Assembly: GCA_026394075.1 (NCBI GenBank)
Contig: JAPKYX010000096.1
Span: forward strand, 1-38,518
DNA: 38,518 nucleotides
Direction of reading: 5' to 3'
Origin: Acidobacteriota bacterium
GTDB lineage: Bacteria > Acidobacteriota > Terriglobia > Bryobacterales > Bryobacteraceae
Part shown: piece by piece, positions 34,786 to 38,518 of the stretch
How the letters are laid out: every line of letters begins with the position of its first letter
Position numbering within the stretch: the first letter of the stretch is position 1
Notes under the pieces: model-generated
The model's input: only the letters and a program-made list of their open reading frames with translations
What the model was told of the DNA's origin: nothing
Databases searched by the model: none
Position numbers and translations under genes: made by a program

Positions 34786-35460
34786 ATGAACATAATCCCC
34801 GGCTTTGAGCGCCGCCGGCGTATCAGCAAGCAGATTGCTGCGTTGATCGAGAAACGGCAAGAAAAGCGTGGGCTGTTGATCGCTTTTGAAGGCCCGGACG
34901 GTTCCGGCAAGACCACGCAACGGAAGCTTTTCAAACAGTGGCTCCACAGTGAAGGGCATGACGTCACCACCACCAAGTGGAACTCATCGGCGCTGATCAA
35001 GCCGGTGGTCAAGGTCCGCAAGCAGGTCCGCGCACTGAGTGCGGAGGAGTTCTGCCTGCTGCACGCCGCTGATTACCGCTACCGCATGGATTCCGAGATT
35101 CTGCCGGCCCTCTGGGAGGGCACCACGGTGGTGGCGGACCGGTTCCTGTTTACGGCCCTGGCTCGGGACGCGGCCCGCGGGCTGGAGTTGGATTGGTTAC
35201 TGAAGGTATATTCGCCGTTGTTCTGGCCGGATCTGGTGTTCTATTTTTCCGTGTCGCCTGAAACGTCCAGCCAGCGCATTGCGGCCGACCGCGACCCCAG
35301 CTACTACGAAGCCGGTCAGGACATTACGCAGATCGACAACCCCCTGCAAAGCTACCGGACGTTTATCACGCGCGTCATTGCCGAATATGAGGCGCTGGCG
35401 GGTATCTTCAAGTTCGTGACGATTGACGCGGAACAGTCCGATATGATCAGCACCGGCTGA
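34786..35460 (+). CDS. Thymidylate-kinase-like P-loop kinase (C-terminus apparently frameshifted)
   Basis: A 224-residue (as read) nucleotide kinase of the dTMP-kinase superfamily. After a basic N-terminal extension (FERRRRISKQIAALIEKRQE) comes Walker A EGPDGSGKTTQ (about 36-46), then HAADYRYRMDSEILPALWEG, the DR(F) motif TTVVADRFLF and ADRDPSYYEAGQD in the lid region. The extension and context make it unlikely to be the housekeeping tmk. As read it stops at 35460, but one frame over the sequence continues with 40 coding-like residues (YDQHRLIRGIFEKAERRSW and on) to a stop at 35559-35561, eight bases before the next ATG. One missing base near 35437-35439 (CC for CCC) would explain it. Start ATG 34786; GGAG lies 13 bases upstream. 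Confidence 0.85.
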   Translation: MNIIPGFERRRRISKQIAALIEKRQEKRGLLIAFEGPDGSGKTTQRKLFKQWLHSEGHDVTTTKWNSSALIKPVVKVRKQVRALSAEEFCLLHAADYRYRMDSEILPALWEGTTVVADRFLFTALARDAARGLELDWLLKVYSPLFWPDLVFYFSVSPETSSQRIAADRDPSYYEAGQDITQIDNPLQSYRTFITRVIAEYEALAGIFKFVTIDAEQSDMISTG

Positions 35461-35561
35461 TCCGAGGCATCTTTGAGAAAGCTGAGCGCCGCTCGTGGGC
35501 GGAGTGGAACCAGGAGGCGCTGGTAGACTGGCTGGTGCAGCACCCGCGGCTGGCCCACTAG
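35439..35561 (+). other. Out-of-frame C-terminal extension of the kinase-like gene
   Basis: Read from 35439 this stretch gives 40 residues rich in Trp, Arg and Glu (SWAEWNQEALVDWLVQHPRL) without a stop before TAG 35559-35561, directly following the kinase frame after one inserted base. It is a plausible helical C-terminus for the kinase and leaves a normal eight-base gap to the paralogue. Confidence 0.65.
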
Positions 35562-35569
35562 AGATAACT

Positions 35570-36157
35570 ATGGCGAACCAAGGCCGACTGATTGCATTAG
35601 AAGGTACCGGCGGGTATGCGCTGGCCCAGGCGGCCAAGCGGCTGCAACGGCAGTTACGGGAGCCGCGCAAGCCCGCACCGCCCGTTTGCACCTGGGATGC
35701 CTCCGGGATTTTTCACGAGATCCGGGAAGGGGCTCGCGGCATTCCGGGCACCTCTCCCCGGACGCTTCTGTTGCTCTATGCCGCCGACTTGGCCTTCCGT
35801 CTGCGATGGCAGATCCGGCCGGCGCTGGAATCCGGCATCACCGTGATCGCGGCACCCTATCTGGAAACGGCCATTGGCTTTGGCCGGGCGGCGGGCCTTT
35901 CCTCGTCCTGGCTGAAGGACTTGCTCAGCTTTGCCCCAGCGGCCAACGGCTGCTACCGGTCGCCGGAGGGCGCCACTTCGGTGGCCAAGATGCCCAAGGC
36001 TTCCGACAGCTTCCTCGAGTTCGGCTTCCTGCAACTGCGCAATACTGACGGCCGTTGGAATACCGATGAGATCCGGGCCGGGTTTATCGCTCATCTGGCG
36101 GGTCTGGAAAATAAGGGCAAGTGTGCAACGGTAATGGCCCTGAAGCCCACTAAATAG
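35570..36157 (+). CDS. Degenerate thymidylate-kinase-like paralogue (putative pseudokinase)
   Basis: A 195-residue protein colinear with the preceding kinase. GRLIALEGTGGYALAQAAKR corresponds to its Walker A region, YAADLAFRLRWQIRPALESG to HAADYRYRMDSEILPALWEG, and ITVIAAPYLETAIGFGRAAG to TTVVADRFLFTALARDAARG. The Walker A Gly-Lys-Thr is gone (GTGGYALA) and the DRF motif reads APY, so ATP-dependent phosphoryl transfer is not expected. The frame is intact and its amino acid pattern conserved, so it is probably a maintained, non-catalytic partner and not a decaying gene; that is inference. ATG 35570 is chosen because the frame upstream to GTG 35495 overlaps the kinase's shifted tail. It lies seven bases before the TonB receptor ATG. 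Confidence 0.75.
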   Translation: MANQGRLIALEGTGGYALAQAAKRLQRQLREPRKPAPPVCTWDASGIFHEIREGARGIPGTSPRTLLLLYAADLAFRLRWQIRPALESGITVIAAPYLETAIGFGRAAGLSSSWLKDLLSFAPAANGCYRSPEGATSVAKMPKASDSFLEFGFLQLRNTDGRWNTDEIRAGFIAHLAGLENKGKCATVMALKPTK

Positions 36158-36164
36158 TAGGCTG

Positions 36165-38518
36165 ATGACCAAACAACAGGATGCGCAGACATTGATGGCG
36201 CGCTGGCTCCCCTGGGCTCTGGCCCTCGTGAGTGCCGCATCGCTGTGGGCGCAATCATCCTCCGGCACCGGGGCGATCAGTGGCACCGTCCGCGACCCTT
36301 CCGGCGCGGGCGTGGTGGCGGCCACGGTGGTGGTGTCGCACGAAGATCGGGGTGTCCGGCGCGAAATCGTCACTTCCGCCAACGGGTCGTTTCACCTGCT
36401 GGGCTTGCCGCCTGCGCCGGGCTATGTGCTGACGGTCAGTTTCGCCGGCTTTGCTGACCAGGAGTACACCGGCGTCGAGGTGGAAACCGGCGAAGAGACC
36501 GCCCTGGACATCACGATGGACCTTTCACCGCGCCGAACGCGCGTGGTGGTTGAAGAGTCGATTGTGGTGGCCGACCGCGGGAGTGCCGGTGTCTCCCAGG
36601 TCATCCCCGAGTCGCAAATTCTCAACCTGCCGATCAATGGCCGCCGCGTTGACAGCTATGTTCTGCTGACACCGGCCGTAGTGCCGGACGGATCCACGGG
36701 ACTGGTCTCCTTCCGCGGCATTGCCGGCGGCAATGCATTTCTCACCGACGGTAACGACACCTCCAACCAGTTCTTCCATGAAAACGCCGGACGCACGCGG
36801 ATCTCGGCGCAGATTTCACAGGACGCGGTGCAGGAGTTTCAAGTGCTCTCCACCGGCTATTCGGCGGAGTATGGCCGGGCCTCGGGCGGCATTATCAATA
36901 CGGTTACGCGCAGCGGGTCCAACCGGACTGCGGGCACGGCCTACTGGTTCTACCGCAATCGGGCAATGACGGCGCGGGACCCCTATGCGACGGTGAAGCC
37001 TCCCGAGAAGCGCCATCAGGCAGGGGCGAGCTTGGGCGGCAAGCTGATCCCGGACAAGCTGTTTTACTTCTTCAATGGCGAAATTCACCGGCGGGATTTC
37101 CCTATCGTGTCGTCACTTTCGCGCCCGCCTCTGTTCGGCCCCGATGGCCGCTTCCGCGGCACCTGTGGGGCGACGGCCCAACAATGCGCGGCCGCACTGG
37201 CATTCGTGGGGCGGAACTTTGGCGTGCTGGAACGGACCTCCGGGTCAGAGCTTGGCTTTGGCCGCATCGACTGGCGCCCGTCGGAAAAGAATGCCGTCAG
37301 CGCCAGCTTCAACTACCTCCGCTGGGCCTCTCCCAACGGCTACCAGACGCAGTCCGTTCTGAACAATGGCGAGGCGTTCGGGGCCAACGGCAACTCCAGT
37401 GTCCGGACCCGTTATGGCCGCCTGGCCTGGACGGCGACACCCAACGCCCGCTGGATCAACGAACTGCGGTTCGGCTGGTTTAAGGACCGCCACGCCGACG
37501 ACCTGCCCGCCAACCTGATCCCCGCCGCCACGGGCACGGTCCAGATCTCGATCGAGGGTCAACCGAACCTGGGCGTGTTGTCGGAGGTTCCGCGGCTGAA
37601 CCCCAGTGAGAACCGGTTCCAACTGGCCGAGAACGTCACCTGGAGCACCGGCCCACACACGATTCGCGCCGGGGCCGACATCATCCGGACCCAGGAGTAT
37701 CTGCGCTACCTGCGGAACCGCAACGGCACCTACGATTACGCGGACTTCACCTCGTTCGCCCGGGACTTTACGGGCAACACCACCGGTGCCCGCCGCTGGC
37801 AGGCCTATTCGCAACGCTTCGGCCGGGAGGTGTTCGATCAGACCATTGGTGACTACAACTTTTATGTCCAGAACCAACACCGGTTGCTGCCCAACGTCAC
37901 GCTGAACTATGGCGTGCGATATGAATACTCCCATCTGCCGCAACCGGAAACCGGCAGCATTCCGACCATCGCCACCAACTTTGCGCCGCGCATCGGGCTG
38001 GCGGCGGGCTTGAACCATTCGCGGACCGTGCTCCGGGCCGGCTATGGCATCTTCTATGCGCGCTACCCGGGCGGCGTGGTGAGTACGTTGTTTCTGGAAA
38101 ACGGTACTTACCAGCGTTCCATCCAACTGGAGCGGCGCTTTCTGTCCGATCAGGAGTCCGGACCGGTGTTCCCCAACCGCCTGCCCCCGTCAGCGGCCTC
38201 GAGCAGTGGCCTGGCGGGCCTGCCTACCGATCTGACGATGGCCTCCCCGGACTACCGGAACCCCTACACCCAGCAAGGCGACTTGGGCGTTGAGCATGCG
38301 GTGAGTTCCAGCCTGAGCATCAATGCCTCCTATATCTGGAGCCGGGGACTGCATCTCACGACAGTCCGGGATAGTAACATCGGCCGGATGGGTGCGCCGA
38401 TCTACTATTCCATTGAAGATTCCGCGGGCAAGGAAATAGGAGAATACTCGACGCCCAGTTACCGTCTGATCAACCGCCTCAATCCGAATTGGCGGCGGAT
38501 CAATCAGATCGAATCCGG
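36165..38518 (+). CDS. TonB-dependent receptor, Oar-like, N-terminal part (cut by window edge)
   Basis: 784 residues of a large outer-membrane receptor with an open frame to the right edge. It has a signal peptide (WLPWALALVSAASLWAQSSS) and a carboxypeptidase-regulatory-like domain at about 35-120 (GAISGTVRDPSGAGVVAATV, NGSFHLLGLPPAPGY). A plug follows (QILNLPINGRRVDSYVLLTP, QDAVQEFQVLSTGYSAEYG, GGIINTVTRSGSN), then barrel strands (NFYVQNQHRLLPNVTLNYGV, FAPRIGLAAGL). The start is ATG 36165 or the in-frame ATG 36195, which gives a more compact signal peptide; neither has a strong ribosome binding site. Only seven bases separate it from the pseudokinase, suggesting co-transcription, which is odd for such a receptor. 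The ligand is unknown. Confidence 0.93.
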   Translation, partial: MTKQQDAQTLMARWLPWALALVSAASLWAQSSSGTGAISGTVRDPSGAGVVAATVVVSHEDRGVRREIVTSANGSFHLLGLPPAPGYVLTVSFAGFADQEYTGVEVETGEETALDITMDLSPRRTRVVVEESIVVADRGSAGVSQVIPESQILNLPINGRRVDSYVLLTPAVVPDGSTGLVSFRGIAGGNAFLTDGNDTSNQFFHENAGRTRISAQISQDAVQEFQVLSTGYSAEYGRASGGIINTVTRSGSNRTAGTAYWFYRNRAMTARDPYATVKPPEKRHQAGASLGGKLIPDKLFYFFNGEIHRRDFPIVSSLSRPPLFGPDGRFRGTCGATAQQCAAALAFVGRNFGVLERTSGSELGFGRIDWRPSEKNAVSASFNYLRWASPNGYQTQSVLNNGEAFGANGNSSVRTRYGRLAWTATPNARWINELRFGWFKDRHADDLPANLIPAATGTVQISIEGQPNLGVLSEVPRLNPSENRFQLAENVTWSTGPHTIRAGADIIRTQEYLRYLRNRNGTYDYADFTSFARDFTGNTTGARRWQAYSQRFGREVFDQTIGDYNFYVQNQHRLLPNVTLNYGVRYEYSHLPQPETGSIPTIATNFAPRIGLAAGLNHSRTVLRAGYGIFYARYPGGVVSTLFLENGTYQRSIQLERRFLSDQESGPVFPNRLPPSAASSSGLAGLPTDLTMASPDYRNPYTQQGDLGVEHAVSSSLSINASYIWSRGLHLTTVRDSNIGRMGAPIYYSIEDSAGKEIGEYSTPSYRLINRLNPNWRRINQIES

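Noticed and set aside
34786-36157. Reading the kinase pair and phospholipase-D-like gene as an anti-phage defence system
   Set aside because: No recognised defence domain partner, no mobile-element context and no matching known system; the phospholipase-D-like protein is divergent, not co-oriented. Kept only as an uncharacterised pair.

Overview
The window is GC-rich, densely coding bacterial DNA with no intergenic gap above about 210 bases. It most likely comes from an Acidobacteriota of the Bryobacterales/Solibacter group. Four things point there: two very large TonB-dependent receptors with an N-terminal carboxypeptidase-regulatory-like domain at the window edges; two pairs of heme-motif PSD1/DUF1549/DUF1553 proteins with DUF1501 partners; a phosphatase ending in the 'Solibacter uncharacterized C-terminal domain' (TIGR03437 type); and a CotH protein with a similar tail. 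No tRNA, rRNA, CRISPR array, insertion sequence or phage gene was seen.

Layout. 1-1384 (minus): start of a TonB-dependent receptor running off the left edge. 1575-2348 (minus): LytTR response regulator, divergent from 2478-5908 (plus), a run of myo-inositol-1-phosphate synthase, an extended SDR, a small outer-membrane-like protein and a hotdog thioesterase. 5956-8118 (minus): penicillin-acylase family hydrolase, divergent from a CNNM/CorC transporter (8128-9519, plus). 9509-11500 (minus): secreted alpha/beta hydrolase, divergent from a 3-hydroxyisobutyrate-dehydrogenase-like enzyme (11707-12594, plus).

12646-22173 (minus) is a compact six-gene unit, read in transcription order as MFS transporter, SDR, fused E1alpha-E1beta 2-oxoacid dehydrogenase, lipoyl E2, PSD1-type heme protein, DUF1501 protein. 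A second PSD1-DUF1501 pair (22244-26273, plus) diverges from the same 70-base region. The arrangement suggests extracytoplasmic oxidation, uptake, dehydrogenation and oxidative decarboxylation to an acyl-CoA, but the substrate is unknown and no E3 gene is present. The SDR has Met in place of the catalytic Lys, and E1 has an apparent frameshift at its C-terminus.

26376-33624 (minus) reads DUF4956 membrane protein, OprO/P-like porin, CotH-like kinase, purple-acid-phosphatase-like enzyme and a Tat-exported PatB/MalY-like aminotransferase. A promoter with a perfect TATAAT -10 box precedes it. The phosphate theme resembles DUF4956-VTC-CotH loci, but no VTC polymerase gene is in the window. 33711-34607 (minus): a two-HKD phospholipase-D-like protein. 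Divergent from it are a thymidylate-kinase-like gene (C-terminus apparently frameshifted), a paralogue with a destroyed Walker A motif (a putative pseudokinase), and a second TonB-dependent receptor running off the right edge.
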